64,000 bases of DNA from an uncultured Bacteroidia bacterium (lineage in GTDB: Bacteria > Bacteroidota > Bacteroidia > Bacteroidales > F082), in the NCBI GenBank assembly GCA_902774295.1, contig CACYHP010000002.1, positions 248,001 through 312,000 of the forward strand. Reading direction: 5' to 3'. Numbering within the stretch: the stretch's first letter is position 1; every line of letters begins with the position of its first letter. The notes beneath the pieces are model-generated. The model was not told the DNA's origin. It saw only the letters and a list, made by a program, of their open reading frames with translations, and searched no databases. Below are positions 1 through 9,362 of this stretch, piece after piece. Position numbers and translations under genes: made by a program.

Positions 1-1254
1 CTCCATATATTGAATCATGTATTCAAGTGTTGGAGGATAGATGTCACGCTGTGCGAATGTGTGGTCAGGACGGATAAGCATGATGGTCGGATAAAGAGCT
101 ACTGGAATGTTTTGAACGATAGCTTGACCACCGTTTTCTTTACTGATTGTAGGATATTCCACGCCGAAAGTCTCAACCCAAGTCTGGCAAGCGTCGCTGG
201 TTCCGTTACCGCTGATCTCCATGAAGAAAACATCATGCTGATTGCAGCCATACAAATGATAAGCTGAAATCATATCGTTCATAACATTTTCGCTATATGA
301 GTCTCCGGTTAGGAAGAAATTGATGAGCACATATTGTCCTGCGTCCAGAATGCTATAAAGATGAATTTCATTGCCTTCCAAATCGGTACCAGTGAAATCG
401 GGCATGATATCACTGCCACCTGGTATGGTAATGACATCCTCTTGAGCCACTTCGTAGAGGTTACCGTCAGCATCAGCTGGGACAGCACAAATCAGATATT
501 CGGTGTCAGCAATAAGGTCGGTGAAAGTATGTGAAATCTCTGAATCAGCAGGGAAGCCGTATGTATGCAGATACTCTGCAAGGTTGAGACCTGCAGCAGC
601 CGTCCACTGGTTAAACTCCTCTTCTGTTGCCATCATATAATAATATGAGGCGCACTCTTCATTTGGTGTAAACGTAGCTGTGACTTCGGTTTCCAGGACT
701 TGGTCAACAAAGATTGTCACCTCAGGATCGTTTACAGGTGCTGTGCAGTCATGCTCTTCAATTCCGTAAGGTGTCAATGCATTGATAACAGCCTGTGCAC
801 TGCCGATTGGCCAGAGGTCTTGAATCACGATAGAATGGTCGGGAGCGATGAGAATAACCGTCGGATATTGTTGAATTCCGTAGGTGCTGCATATTGTAGC
901 GCCACCACCGTCAGTGCCGATGGTAGGATACTCCACGCCATAATTGTTAACCCAGTTTTGACAAGCCGCATTACCGTCAGAAACTGAAATCTCCATGTAA
1001 TAAACATCATGCATATTGCAGCCGAAAGCATAATACGACTCGACAATTTTCGGAGTCGCCTGCTGGCAAGGGCCACAAGTGGTGAAGAAGAAGTCAATCA
1101 AGACATACTGTCCACCGTCAAGAATTTCAAATAAATTAACCTGTGTGCCATGGCAATCTGTAGCTTGGAAATCGAATGCCGTAGTGTAAGGACATTGAGC
1201 AAACACATTAACGCTCAATAACATAGCAAAAACAAGAGTAAATAATTTTTTCAT
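1..1254 (-). CDS. Secreted protein with two thioredoxin-like domains (3' end cut by window edge)
   Basis: The frame is open from the ATG at 1254 to the left edge: 418 codons, no stop seen. Translation starts with a signal peptide (MKKLFTLVFAMLLSVNVFAQ). A first thioredoxin/TlpA-like domain covers about residues 25-165 and carries the redox motif TTCGPCQQ after a hydrophobic strand. A linker of about 110 residues resembling a fibronectin-like domain follows. A second thioredoxin-like domain starts near residue 285; at the equivalent place it reads FFLTGDSYSENV, with no CxxC. Bacteroidota secrete many such proteins, often with a sorting tail, but the C-terminus is outside the window. Likely a periplasmic or surface thiol-disulfide protein; the substrate is unknown. 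Confidence 0.8.
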   Translation of the reverse strand, partial: MKKLFTLVFAMLLSVNVFAQCPYTTAFDFQATDCHGTQVNLFEILDGGQYVLIDFFFTTCGPCQQATPKIVESYYAFGCNMHDVYYMEISVSDGNAACQNWVNNYGVEYPTIGTDGGGATICSTYGIQQYPTVILIAPDHSIVIQDLWPIGSAQAVINALTPYGIEEHDCTAPVNDPEVTIFVDQVLETEVTATFTPNEECASYYYMMATEEEFNQWTAAAGLNLAEYLHTYGFPADSEISHTFTDLIADTEYLICAVPADADGNLYEVAQEDVITIPGGSDIMPDFTGTDLEGNEIHLYSILDAGQYVLINFFLTGDSYSENVMNDMISAYHLYGCNQHDVFFMEISGNGTSDACQTWVETFGVEYPTISKENGGQAIVQNIPVALYPTIMLIRPDHTFAQRDIYPPTLEYMIQYME

Positions 1255-1283
1255 AATTGATAATTTTAAATTTGATTTCGGAG

Positions 1284-1291
1284 CAAAGATA
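1284..1291 (-). promoter_or_regulatory. Bacteroidota -7 element for the thioredoxin-like gene
   Basis: Reads TATCTTTG on the minus strand, an exact TAnnTTTG match, 29 bases before the ATG at 1254. No convincing TTTG -33 box is seen at the usual spacing. Confidence 0.55.
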
Positions 1292-1333
1292 CAAAAAGTT
1301 TTGAGACTTTAGTGTTAGTCTTTAGTTTTTTTA

Positions 1334-1341
1334 TAATTTTG
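1334..1341 (+). promoter_or_regulatory. -7 element for the HMG-CoA reductase gene
   Basis: Reads TAATTTTG (TAnnTTTG). It ends only nine bases before the ATG at 1351, so the transcript would have an extremely short leader. No clear -33 box. Confidence 0.5.
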
Positions 1342-1350
1342 CATTTTGTT

Positions 1351-2667
1351 ATGGAAGAGGAAAGACCGAGAAAGCGCGACCGTATTATCAAAGGATTTTC
1401 TAAGCTTCTGAAAGAGGATAAGTTAAAGGCTGTTTCAGAATATATTGAGAATCCCGGGGAGTTTATTGCCCTTTTGAAAGGTTTCTGGTATTCGGATTCC
1501 GAGAAGCAGAAGCAGTTCGACGAGTTCAGCGAGAACACCATCTCCAACTTCCACATCCCGTACGGCGTGTCGCCTAATGTGGTTATCAACGGCAAGATTT
1601 ACATGGTGCCGATGGTCATCGAGGAGAGCAGCGTGGTGGCAGCAGCGTCAGCGGCGGCTAAATTCTGGGGCGACCGTGGCGGATTCCATGCCGAAGTGAT
1701 TGACGTTCAGAAGGTTGGACAACTGCATTTCTGCTATAAAGGCGAAAAAGAGACACTCAAAAACCTCATGCCTGAGATAGAAATTGAGCTGCGTAACTCA
1801 ACCAAAGACATCACCGCCAAGATGGAGAAACGCGGCGGCGGAATCCTTGACATTCAATTAGTTGACTTCACCGACAAACTCGAAAACTACTATCAGCTGC
1901 GTGTCACATTCAACACCTGCGACTCGATGGGCGCCAACTTCATCAACTCGTGCCTCGAGACGTTCGGCCACACACTGCAGGACTATTTCCTCCGTCGTGG
2001 CGAAAATGTTGAGATAGTGATGGCGATTTTGTCGAACTACACCCCTGACTGCCGTGTCAAAGTGTGGGTCGAGTGCCCTGTCTACGACCTCGACGGCGTC
2101 GACGAACACCTTGACGGTCAAGGCTTTGCGGAGAAATTCAAGAAGGCGGTCGACATCGCGCACATCGACGAATATCGCGCCACCACACATAATAAAGGTA
2201 TATACAACGGCATCGACGCAGTGGTCATCGCCACCGGCAACGACTTCCGCGCAACAGAGGCAGCAGGTCACGCCTACGCCTCACGCAACGGACATTATGA
2301 GTCGCTCAGCTCATGCGAGATCAAAGACGGCATTTTCAAGTTCTGGCTTGAGGTCCCGATAGCTCTCGGCACCATCGGCGGACTGACAAGCCTCCACCCT
2401 CTCGCAAAAGAATCATTGGAGTTGTTAGGACATCCATCAGCACCTGAATTGATGACGATAGCCGCCACCATGGGACTCGCCAACAACTACGCTGCCGTCA
2501 AGTCGTTGACTACCAAAGGAATACAGCAAGGTCACATGAAGATGCACCTTGCCAACATTCTCAACCAGCTCGGCGCCACCGACGAGCAGAAAGCGGCAGC
2601 ACTGATTCATTTTAAAGATGTCACGGTGACGTATGCAGCTGTTGAAGACTTCCTCCGTCATGAATAA
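1351..2667 (+). CDS. mvaA: Hydroxymethylglutaryl-CoA reductase, class II type
   Basis: Encodes 438 aa, the usual length for class II HMG-CoA reductases. The enzyme reduces HMG-CoA to mevalonate, the committing step of the mevalonate route. Visible motifs are EESSVVAAASAAAKFWG (substrate-site Glu), GIDAVVIATGNDFRATEAAG (Asp/Asn region) and the late GHMKMHLAN with the catalytic His. I start at ATG 1351; an upstream in-frame GTG at 1312 would add 13 residues that overlap the promoter. The 3' end overlaps the GHMP kinase start by 8 bases, suggesting translational coupling within one pathway. Native direction and cofactor (NADH or NADPH) cannot be read from motifs alone. Confidence 0.93.
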   Translation: MEEERPRKRDRIIKGFSKLLKEDKLKAVSEYIENPGEFIALLKGFWYSDSEKQKQFDEFSENTISNFHIPYGVSPNVVINGKIYMVPMVIEESSVVAAASAAAKFWGDRGGFHAEVIDVQKVGQLHFCYKGEKETLKNLMPEIEIELRNSTKDITAKMEKRGGGILDIQLVDFTDKLENYYQLRVTFNTCDSMGANFINSCLETFGHTLQDYFLRRGENVEIVMAILSNYTPDCRVKVWVECPVYDLDGVDEHLDGQGFAEKFKKAVDIAHIDEYRATTHNKGIYNGIDAVVIATGNDFRATEAAGHAYASRNGHYESLSSCEIKDGIFKFWLEVPIALGTIGGLTSLHPLAKESLELLGHPSAPELMTIAATMGLANNYAAVKSLTTKGIQQGHMKMHLANILNQLGATDEQKAAALIHFKDVTVTYAAVEDFLRHE

Positions 2668-3583
2668 ATATCATTCTAACGGCAAATTTCTTCTTTCAGG
2701 CGAATACCTCGTCCTGCAGGGCGCTCGTGCGCTGGCATTGCCGTTGAATCTGGGGCAGTCGCTCGAGGTCACCACCATCAACGACCGCAACGGCATGATT
2801 CATTGGGACGCCTACACCCCTAAAGGCTTCTGGTTCGCCTCCATCTTCAGCAAGCACGACTTCACCGTCCACGCCTCCGACGACATGGATAAAGCCGACA
2901 ACCTCAGCCGAATATTCAAAGCTATTAAAACGCTGAATCCCAACATCTTACAAGAGGAGAACGATTATTTCTTCACCACTCGTCTCGAATTCGACAAAGA
3001 CTGGGGTCTCGGCAGCAGCTCCACTTTGATATCGCTCCTCGCACAATGGGCAAACGTCAACCCTTATGAGCTTCTGAAGATGACGATGGGCGGCTCTGGC
3101 TATGACATCGCCTGCGCAACAGCCTCACAACCAATAGTTTACCATCTCAAAAACAGCTCTCCATTAGTTGAAAAAGTCGATTTCAAGCCGGCGTTTGCCG
3201 ATAAGCTTTATTTCGTCTATCAAGGGCATAAGCAGAGCTCCGGAAAGGAGGTGAAATCGTTCAAAGAGAGGGCAAAAACAATGGATTTCTCATCTGAAGT
3301 TTCAGAGATTTCTGAGATTTCCGACAAACTGGTTGGCACCACTTCTTTCAACGATTTCTGCAATCTCCTGACTCGCCACGAAGCCATCATGAGCCGAGTT
3401 TTGGGGCAGCCATCATTAAAATCGTATTATCCTGATTTCCAAGGTGTTATAAAATCGCTCGGCGCATGGGGTGGAGATTTTTTCCTGGCAGCGACTGAGC
3501 TTTCGGAAATAGATGTGAAAAATTATTTCCAGAATAAGGGACTAAACACCATTATCAAATTCAACGACATCATTTTAAAGTAA
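2660..3583 (+). CDS. GYDIA-family GHMP kinase (mevalonate-pathway associated)
   Basis: 307 aa from the ATG at 2660, inside the last codons of mvaA. GHMP kinase features are the N-terminal GKFLLSGEYLVLQGA, a glycine-rich ATP loop DWGLGSSSTL near residue 117, and GGSGYDIACA, the signature of the Bacteroidota GYDIA subfamily. Members occur with mevalonate genes. Because a separate mevalonate kinase (42264-43166) and a decarboxylase (43168-44199) are encoded nearby, this protein is a candidate for the phosphomevalonate kinase step. That role is inference; it could instead phosphorylate mevalonate or another small alcohol. Last gene before a 118-base gap that holds only the weak TATAATTG upstream of atpB. 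Confidence 0.8.
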   Translation: MNKYHSNGKFLLSGEYLVLQGARALALPLNLGQSLEVTTINDRNGMIHWDAYTPKGFWFASIFSKHDFTVHASDDMDKADNLSRIFKAIKTLNPNILQEENDYFFTTRLEFDKDWGLGSSSTLISLLAQWANVNPYELLKMTMGGSGYDIACATASQPIVYHLKNSSPLVEKVDFKPAFADKLYFVYQGHKQSSGKEVKSFKERAKTMDFSSEVSEISEISDKLVGTTSFNDFCNLLTRHEAIMSRVLGQPSLKSYYPDFQGVIKSLGAWGGDFFLAATELSEIDVKNYFQNKGLNTIIKFNDIILK

Positions 3584-3701
3584 TAGATTCCCTTGCCAAA
3601 ACCGAAAGGATGAAAAGCAACTTTTTTTCTCCAAAAAAACATTCTTCATATCAAAATTATTTCGTATAATTGCAATTTGAATTTTTGGAAGAATTATTTT
3701 G

Positions 3702-4793
3702 ATGAGAAATTGGAAATATATCGTAAGTCTTTCATTCTTAATATGTTTGATTTTCACTTTACCGAATTTTGCTAAGGCTGAAAACGAGCAGAAAGAGAAG
3801 TTTAACGCAGGCGAGGTGATTCTCGAACACATCCTCGACTCGTACGAGTGGCATATTTTCACTTGGAAAGGTCATGAGGTGAGCATATACCTTCCATGCA
3901 TTGTCTTCAACGAGGGCAAATGTTACACTTTTTCATCAAGGAATTTCCGTGAAAATGAGTTTTATAAAACGGTAAACAAAACCAATTCTGAAGAACTTGT
4001 TTTCACGATTCCTCACGAAGGCGACTACAAAGGTAAGATAGTGATTGTCAACGCTGACGGCACACAAAAACGTCCGTTTGACATCTCAATCACAAAGAAT
4101 GTGCTGGCGCTGTTCATCTCATGCGCGCTCATCATCATACTGTTTTATCTTGTCACTAAAGCCTATCAGAAACGAGGCGAGAAAGCACCGAAAGGACTGC
4201 AGTCTCTGTTTGAGATGCTCATTGTCTATGTGCGCGACGACATCGCACGCAAAGCCATCAACGAGAAGAGCGTCGACAAATACCTGCCCTACCTCATCAC
4301 AGTGTTTTTCTTCATCTTCATCAACAACCTGTTGGGGTTGATTCCGATTTTCCCATTCGGAGCTAATATCACGGGAAACATAGCGACAACTGCCACTTTG
4401 GCATTGTTTACCTTTTTCATTACGAATCTTTTCGGAAACAAGGAATATTACAAGGACATCTTCAACACGCCGGGAGTGCCGTGGTTTTTGAAGTTTCCAC
4501 TGCCTCTCATGCCAATCATCGAAACCGTGGGCTGTTTCACCAAGCCTTTTGTGCTGGCAGTGCGTCTGTTTGCCAACATCACGGCGGGACACATCGTGGT
4601 GCTTGGCTTCATCAGCAGCATCTTCATCGTGGCGCAGATCAGCGTGGCGGGAGGCGTCGGAATGTCAGTGTTCTCGCTGATTCTCGCCATCTTCGTCGAC
4701 TGCATCGAGCTGTTGGTGGCGTACATCCAGGCGTATGTGTTCACCTTGTTGTCAGCCTTGTATTTCGGAATGGCAAGTAAAGAGGAAAAATAA
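3702..4793 (+). CDS. atpB: F1Fo ATP synthase subunit a
   Basis: 363 aa. A cleavable-looking signal peptide (residues 1-26, ending FAKA) and a soluble N-terminal extension of about 100 residues precede the membrane part. This long form is common in Bacteroidota. Several hydrophobic helices follow, and the proton-path arginine lies in LAVRLFANITAGH near residue 295. Subunit a forms the stationary half-channel against the c-ring in the inner membrane. Start chosen at ATG 3702 because the upstream TTG adds only one residue. First gene of atpBEFHAG. An upstream atpI and the atpDC genes, often neighbours elsewhere, are absent. Confidence 0.96.
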   Translation: MRNWKYIVSLSFLICLIFTLPNFAKAENEQKEKFNAGEVILEHILDSYEWHIFTWKGHEVSIYLPCIVFNEGKCYTFSSRNFRENEFYKTVNKTNSEELVFTIPHEGDYKGKIVIVNADGTQKRPFDISITKNVLALFISCALIIILFYLVTKAYQKRGEKAPKGLQSLFEMLIVYVRDDIARKAINEKSVDKYLPYLITVFFFIFINNLLGLIPIFPFGANITGNIATTATLALFTFFITNLFGNKEYYKDIFNTPGVPWFLKFPLPLMPIIETVGCFTKPFVLAVRLFANITAGHIVVLGFISSIFIVAQISVAGGVGMSVFSLILAIFVDCIELLVAYIQAYVFTLLSALYFGMASKEEK

Positions 4794-4814
4794 CAATTTT
4801 AAATATTTAAAATT

Positions 4815-5084
4815 ATGTCATTATTAGTCATGTTACAAGAAGTGGCAAGAGCGGCAACAGACCTGGCACCATTGGCCAAGTTAGGCGCAGCTCTCGCAGC
4901 AAGTATCGCAACTATCGGTGCAGCAATGGGTATCAGCAAGATCGGCAGCAGCGCATTGGAGTCAATGGCTCGTCAGCCTGAAGCAGCTGGTAACATTCAG
5001 ACAAGCATGATTTTGGCAGCAGCATTCGTGGAAGGTGTTTCACTTTTCGCGGTGGTCGTCTGCTTGCTCGTCGCTGTTGGTTGA
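4815..5084 (+). CDS. atpE: F1Fo ATP synthase subunit c
   Basis: 89 aa hairpin of two hydrophobic helices joined by the polar loop SMARQPEA (residues 51-58) that contacts the gamma/epsilon stalk. The ion-binding carboxylate is E73 in AFVEGVS. The residue after E73 is Gly, not the Ser/Thr typical of Na+-binding c-subunits, so proton coupling is the simpler reading. About ten copies are needed per enzyme. This fits the strong hairpin just downstream (5091-5125), which could protect or end part of the atpBE message. Starts 22 bases after atpB. Confidence 0.97.
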   Translation: MSLLVMLQEVARAATDLAPLAKLGAALAASIATIGAAMGISKIGSSALESMARQPEAAGNIQTSMILAAAFVEGVSLFAVVVCLLVAVG

Positions 5085-5090
5085 GAAAGT

Positions 5091-5145
5091 ATTTCAGATT
5101 GCGACGATTGGTCGCAATCTGAAATTTTGAATTTTAAATTTTTAA
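5091..5145 (+). terminator. Perfect 15-bp hairpin between atpE and atpF
   Basis: Bases 5091-5105 are exactly complementary to 5111-5125 with a five-base loop, GATTG. A T-rich tract follows (5126-5145). The shape is that of an intrinsic terminator, but it lies inside an operon, so partial termination or 3'-end stabilisation of an atpBE transcript is the likely role. Such a device would raise c-subunit output relative to F1 subunits. Structure seen directly; function inferred. Confidence 0.75.
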
Positions 5146-5148
5146 AGT

Positions 5149-5664
5149 ATGGAATTAATAAGTCCTGATTTTGGGTATATCTTTTGGATGACGCTGGCGT
5201 TTGCCATAGTGTTCTTCTTCATCGCAAAGTTCGCCTTCCCGGTTATTGGAAAGGCATTGAAAAACCGTGAGCAGAAGATCACAGAGGCACTCGAACAAGC
5301 TGAGCGCACACATGAGGAGATGAAGAATCTTCAGGCTAAGAACGAGGAACTTCTCAAAAAAGCCAAAGAAGAACGTGAAGAGATGCTCAATGAAGCCAAG
5401 ATATCAAGCGACCAGATCATCGAAGAGGCTAAGGAAAAAGCCAAACAAGAGGCTAACAGAATAATGGAGTCGGCAAAGGAATCCATCGGGAACGAATATA
5501 AGGCTGCGATGACCGACATCAAAAACCAGATCGCCAACATCTCGATAAAAGTCGCGGAGAAGATACTCGAAAAAGAGCTCTCAAAAGACGAGGCTCAGAT
5601 GGAATATATCGACAAGATCATCAAAGAGACTGAAGAAAAAATGGGTGATGAAAAAGTAAGATAG
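5149..5664 (+). CDS. atpF: F1Fo ATP synthase subunit b
   Basis: 171 aa. One N-terminal membrane helix (about residues 10-30, FWMTLAFAIVFFFIAKFAFP) is followed by a highly charged, almost uninterrupted coiled coil rich in Glu, Lys and Ala, the classic peripheral stalk. It anchors F1 through the delta subunit. Length is slightly above the 156 aa of E. coli. It starts 64 bases after atpE, past the intergenic hairpin, and ends one base before atpH, so it is probably co-translated with atpH. Confidence 0.95.
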   Translation: MELISPDFGYIFWMTLAFAIVFFFIAKFAFPVIGKALKNREQKITEALEQAERTHEEMKNLQAKNEELLKKAKEEREEMLNEAKISSDQIIEEAKEKAKQEANRIMESAKESIGNEYKAAMTDIKNQIANISIKVAEKILEKELSKDEAQMEYIDKIIKETEEKMGDEKVR

Positions 5665-5665
5665 C

Positions 5666-6223
5666 ATGAAAAACGTTTTATTGATACGACGCTATGCCAA
5701 GGCATTTCTCGATTACACCATCGAAAACGACATGGTGGATCAGGGTCTTGCCGACCTCGAGCTGCTGACCGAGACGCTCAACGAGCATCGCGAGCTGCGT
5801 ATCATACTATCACAGCCGTTCGTCACGAAATCGAGAAAGGAAAATATCATAAAGAGGGTTTTTCAGGGAATCATTTCCGACAAGACATTGACATTCATCG
5901 ACTTGATACTCGAGAAAAACCATGCCGAGATACTTCCCGATATCATCGTCATCTACCGCGATATGTACAACAGATACAAAAACATCGCCATAGTGACGAT
6001 AACGACGGTAGTGAAAATCGACGAGCAGACACAGCAGAATCTGCTCCGTTTCATCAAACATAAAGTTAATGGTAACATCAAGGTTATCAATAAGATAGAC
6101 AAGAGTATCATCGGAGGATTCATCATCAACCATCTCGATTATCAATATGATGCGAGCATATACACCAAGTTGAGGAATCTGGAGGCTCTGTTTACTGATA
6201 ATCTATACGTTAAAGGATATTAA
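5666..6223 (+). CDS. atpH: F1Fo ATP synthase subunit delta
   Basis: 185 aa, the usual delta/OSCP size. The N-terminal RRYAKAFLDYTIEND matches the family opening, and an Ile/Lys-rich C-terminal half includes the KSIIGGFIINHLDYQYDAS segment (the G-G-x-I-x family signature). It caps the F1 head and ties it to subunit b. Sits tightly between atpF (one base away) and atpA (10 bases away). Confidence 0.94.
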   Translation: MKNVLLIRRYAKAFLDYTIENDMVDQGLADLELLTETLNEHRELRIILSQPFVTKSRKENIIKRVFQGIISDKTLTFIDLILEKNHAEILPDIIVIYRDMYNRYKNIAIVTITTVVKIDEQTQQNLLRFIKHKVNGNIKVINKIDKSIIGGFIINHLDYQYDASIYTKLRNLEALFTDNLYVKGY

Positions 6224-6233
6224 AACATAAATT

Positions 6234-7823
6234 ATGGCAACAATAAAACCCGCTGAGGTATCAGCAATCTTGCTTGATGAGTTGACGAACTTTGATAACA
6301 GGGCTACGCTCGACGTTAAAGGCACTGTGCTCAATATCGGTGACGGCGTGGCGCGTGTCTACGGCATGCGTGACGTGGAAGCCGGCGAGCTCGTGGAGTT
6401 CGAGAAAAACGGCGCCATGGGCATAGCGCTCAACCTCGAGGAAGACAATGTCGGCGTGGTGCTTCTTGACGAGGCAAGCGATATCAACGAAGGCGACACT
6501 GTGGTGTGCACACGTCGCATCGCCTCCGTAAAAGTAGGCGAAGGCCTGCTCGGACGCGTCATCAACACCTTGGGAGAGCCTATCGACGGCAAGGGCGAGA
6601 TCAAAGGAGAGACAGTGGAGATGCCTATCGAACGTAAGGCACCGGGCGTCATCTACCGTAAGCCTGTCGACGAGCCTCTGCAGACCGGCATCAAGGCTAT
6701 CGACGCCATGATTCCTATCGGACGCGGTCAGCGTGAGCTCATCATCGGCGACCGTCAGACGGGAAAGACAGCAATTGCTATCGATACCATCATCAACCAG
6801 AAAGAGTTTTACGACAAGGGAGAGCCTGTCTATTGTATCTATGTGGCAATAGGACAGAAAGGCTCAACCGTCGCCAATATAGTGCAAACCCTTGAAGATC
6901 ACGGAGCTATGGCATATACCATTGTGGTGGCTGCTACAGCATCCAACTCAGCCGCAATGCAGTATTATGCACCGTTTGCAGGCGCTGCCATCGGCGAGTA
7001 TTTCCGTGACACGGGTCGCGCAGCACTCATCATCTACGATGACCTCTCGAAACAAGCTGTGGCATACCGCGAAGTCTCGTTGCTTCTCCGCCGCCCACCA
7101 GGACGTGAAGCATATCCAGGTGATGTGTTCTACCTGCATTCAAGACTCCTCGAAAGAGCTGCGAAAATCATCAATAACGACGAGATCGCCGCTAAGATGA
7201 ACGACCTCCCTGAGTGCCTCAAAGGCAAAGTCAAGGGCGGCGGATCATTGACAGCACTGCCTATCATCGAGACACAGGCTGGCGACGTGTCGGCATACAT
7301 CCCGACCAACGTCATCTCCATCACCGACGGCCAGATATTCCTCGAGACGAACCTATTCAACTCAGGTATCCGTCCGGCTATCAACGTGGGTATCTCCGTG
7401 TCGCGTGTCGGCGGCAAGGCTCAGATCAAGTCCATGAAGAAGGTCGCTGGCACCTTGAAGCTCGACCAGGCACAGTTCCGCGAGCTCGAGGCGTTCTCGA
7501 AGTTCGGCTCAGACCTCGACTCCGCCACACAGGCAGTGCTCGACAAAGGCCGTCGTAACGTGCAGATACTGATACAGCCTCAGTCGTCGCCATTGCGCGT
7601 CGAAGAAGAGGTGGCAATCATATACTGCGGCGTCAACAACCTTCTGAGAAAGATCCAGCCAAACCAAGTGGCAGAGTTCGAAAAACGCTTCCTCGACAGA
7701 CTCAACAGCACAGAAAAAGCTACGATGGAGGCACTGCGCACAGGTAACTACGGCGACGAGGAGAAAGCTATCCTGAACAAGACAGCTGAAGATATAATCA
7801 TTGCGATGACCAAGAAAGACTGA
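6234..7823 (+). CDS. atpA: F1Fo ATP synthase subunit alpha
   Basis: 529 aa. The Walker A loop GDRQTGKTA is at residues 172-180, preceded by the [12 protein letters not shown] lead-in. The family region [19 protein letters not shown] and a helical C-terminal domain follow. Alpha subunits bind non-exchanging nucleotide and alternate with beta. No beta-subunit gene (atpD) follows atpG, so atpD and the epsilon gene must be elsewhere on the chromosome. Confidence 0.98.
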   Translation: MATIKPAEVSAILLDELTNFDNRATLDVKGTVLNIGDGVARVYGMRDVEAGELVEFEKNGAMGIALNLEEDNVGVVLLDEASDINEGDTVVCTRRIASVKVGEGLLGRVINTLGEPIDGKGEIKGETVEMPIERKAPGVIYRKPVDEPLQTGIKAIDAMIPIGRGQRELIIGDRQTGKTAIAIDTIINQKEFYDKGEPVYCIYVAIGQKGSTVANIVQTLEDHGAMAYTIVVAATASNSAAMQYYAPFAGAAIGEYFRDTGRAALIIYDDLSKQAVAYREVSLLLRRPPGREAYPGDVFYLHSRLLERAAKIINNDEIAAKMNDLPECLKGKVKGGGSLTALPIIETQAGDVSAYIPTNVISITDGQIFLETNLFNSGIRPAINVGISVSRVGGKAQIKSMKKVAGTLKLDQAQFRELEAFSKFGSDLDSATQAVLDKGRRNVQILIQPQSSPLRVEEEVAIIYCGVNNLLRKIQPNQVAEFEKRFLDRLNSTEKATMEALRTGNYGDEEKAILNKTAEDIIIAMTKKD

Positions 7824-7829
7824 TAAATC

Positions 7830-8726
7830 ATGGCAAATCTCAAGGAAGTAAGAACACAGATCAACTCGATAAACTCGACGATGCAGATCACCGCTGCAAT
7901 GAAGATGGTGTCGGCATCGAAGCTCCGCAAGTCGCAATCGACCATTGTGGCACTGCGCCCGTATGCTTCCAAACTTCAAGAGATAATGCAACGTCTTTCA
8001 TCTTCGCTACAGACCTCGACAGAAGGTATCTATTCCAAGATTCACAAAGAAAATCCGGAAGACGAGAAGATTCTCCTCATCCCGGTGGCATCAAACAAAG
8101 GACTGTGCGGAGTGTTCAACGTCAACGTGTTACGTGAGACATTTGTGGTCTTAAATGAGGATTTCAAGGTTCAATACGAGAAAGGCAACGTCGACATCTT
8201 ATGCATCAGCAAAAAGATCGAAGAGACACTGCTATTCAAGAAATTCAAAATTGCAGGCAACGAAAACGCTCTGCTCGACAACCTCTCATACGAGAACACT
8301 ATCTCGTTTGCCGAAAGGCTGATGCAAGACTTCGCTGACGAGAAATATGACCGTATCGTATTCATTTACAATCAGTTTAAGAGCGCAGGCAGTCAGATTC
8401 TGACAAAAGAACAGTTCCTGCCAATAGCAAGCGAAGAACAGGTTGAGAATGAGAAAAATCCTGCCGAAGAGATTGAATACATCTTCCAGCCTTCTAAGGA
8501 AGAGATTCTTAACTCGTTGATACCCAAATCGTTGAAGCTTCAGGTTTATAAGATTTTGCTTGACAGCTTCACCTCTGAACACGGCGCGCGCATGGTCGCA
8601 ATGACGAAAGCCACCGACAACGCCAGCGAGTTGCTGAAAGACCTTAATCTATCATATAACAAAGCCCGCCAGAACTCTATCACTAACGAACTCATTGATA
8701 TTGTTAGCGGTGCCAACGCATTATAA
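7830..8726 (+). CDS. atpG: F1Fo ATP synthase subunit gamma
   Basis: 298 aa. Opens MANLKEVRTQINSINSTMQI, the N-terminal helix of the rotating central stalk, and ends with the conserved helix that reads EHGARMVAMTKATDNASELL and then LNLSYNKARQNSITNEL. Central Rossmann-like part includes SNKGLCGVFN. Six bases after atpA. The atp operon may continue into the methyltransferase that starts nine bases further on. Confidence 0.97.
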   Translation: MANLKEVRTQINSINSTMQITAAMKMVSASKLRKSQSTIVALRPYASKLQEIMQRLSSSLQTSTEGIYSKIHKENPEDEKILLIPVASNKGLCGVFNVNVLRETFVVLNEDFKVQYEKGNVDILCISKKIEETLLFKKFKIAGNENALLDNLSYENTISFAERLMQDFADEKYDRIVFIYNQFKSAGSQILTKEQFLPIASEEQVENEKNPAEEIEYIFQPSKEEILNSLIPKSLKLQVYKILLDSFTSEHGARMVAMTKATDNASELLKDLNLSYNKARQNSITNELIDIVSGANAL

Positions 8727-8735
8727 AGTTAAAAA

Positions 8736-9362
8736 ATGGATTTCAATTATTGGGAGCAATATTATCTGAAACAGAACGCCGAGCTGATGCCGTCGCTGTT
8801 TGCCCATTATGTCGCCGATTTGCTTAAAGACAAGCAGTCGGAGATTGTCGAGCTGGGCTGCGGCAATGGCAGAGACTCCATCTTTTTCGCCAAACAGGGC
8901 CATTCCGTCGACGCCATCGATCAGTGCTACAACGAAATAGTATTTCTGATAAATCAATACCAATATATTGATAATCTTGATTTTAGATGCGATGACTTCA
9001 CCGATCTGGTTGACGACGAGCCTTATGATGTGGTGTATTCGAGATTCACTTTGCATTCTGTTTCTAAAGAGCAGGAAACTCGCACCTTGGAATGGGCTTA
9101 CCGCAACTTGAAAAAAGACGGTTTGCTCTGCATCGAGGTTCGTGGTCAGAAAAACGAGATTTATAAGATGGGCGAAGCCGTTGAAAATGAACCGGATGCT
9201 TACATCTATGACAACCATTACCGTCGTTTTCTGAATTTCGACAATCTCTGCGAAGAGTTGAAAAAATTAGGTTTTTCACTGGATTTTGCAGCCGAGGAAA
9301 AGGATTTTGCGCCTTTCAACGGTCAAAATGAGACATATATCAGGGTAATTGCAAGAAAATAA
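8736..9362 (+). CDS. Class I SAM-dependent methyltransferase
   Basis: 208 aa. SAM-binding motif I reads IVELGCGNGRDSIFFAKQG (about residues 38-56) and is followed by the acidic strand end VDAIDQ. A later DVVYSRFTLHSV corresponds to motif IV of small-molecule methyltransferases. No substrate-specific domain is visible. Its stop shares bases with the start of the LicD gene (TAATG), so the two probably act together, perhaps in decorating a surface glycan. That link is inference. It begins nine bases after atpG and may ride on the atp transcript. Confidence 0.8.
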   Translation: MDFNYWEQYYLKQNAELMPSLFAHYVADLLKDKQSEIVELGCGNGRDSIFFAKQGHSVDAIDQCYNEIVFLINQYQYIDNLDFRCDDFTDLVDDEPYDVVYSRFTLHSVSKEQETRTLEWAYRNLKKDGLLCIEVRGQKNEIYKMGEAVENEPDAYIYDNHYRRFLNFDNLCEELKKLGFSLDFAAEEKDFAPFNGQNETYIRVIARK

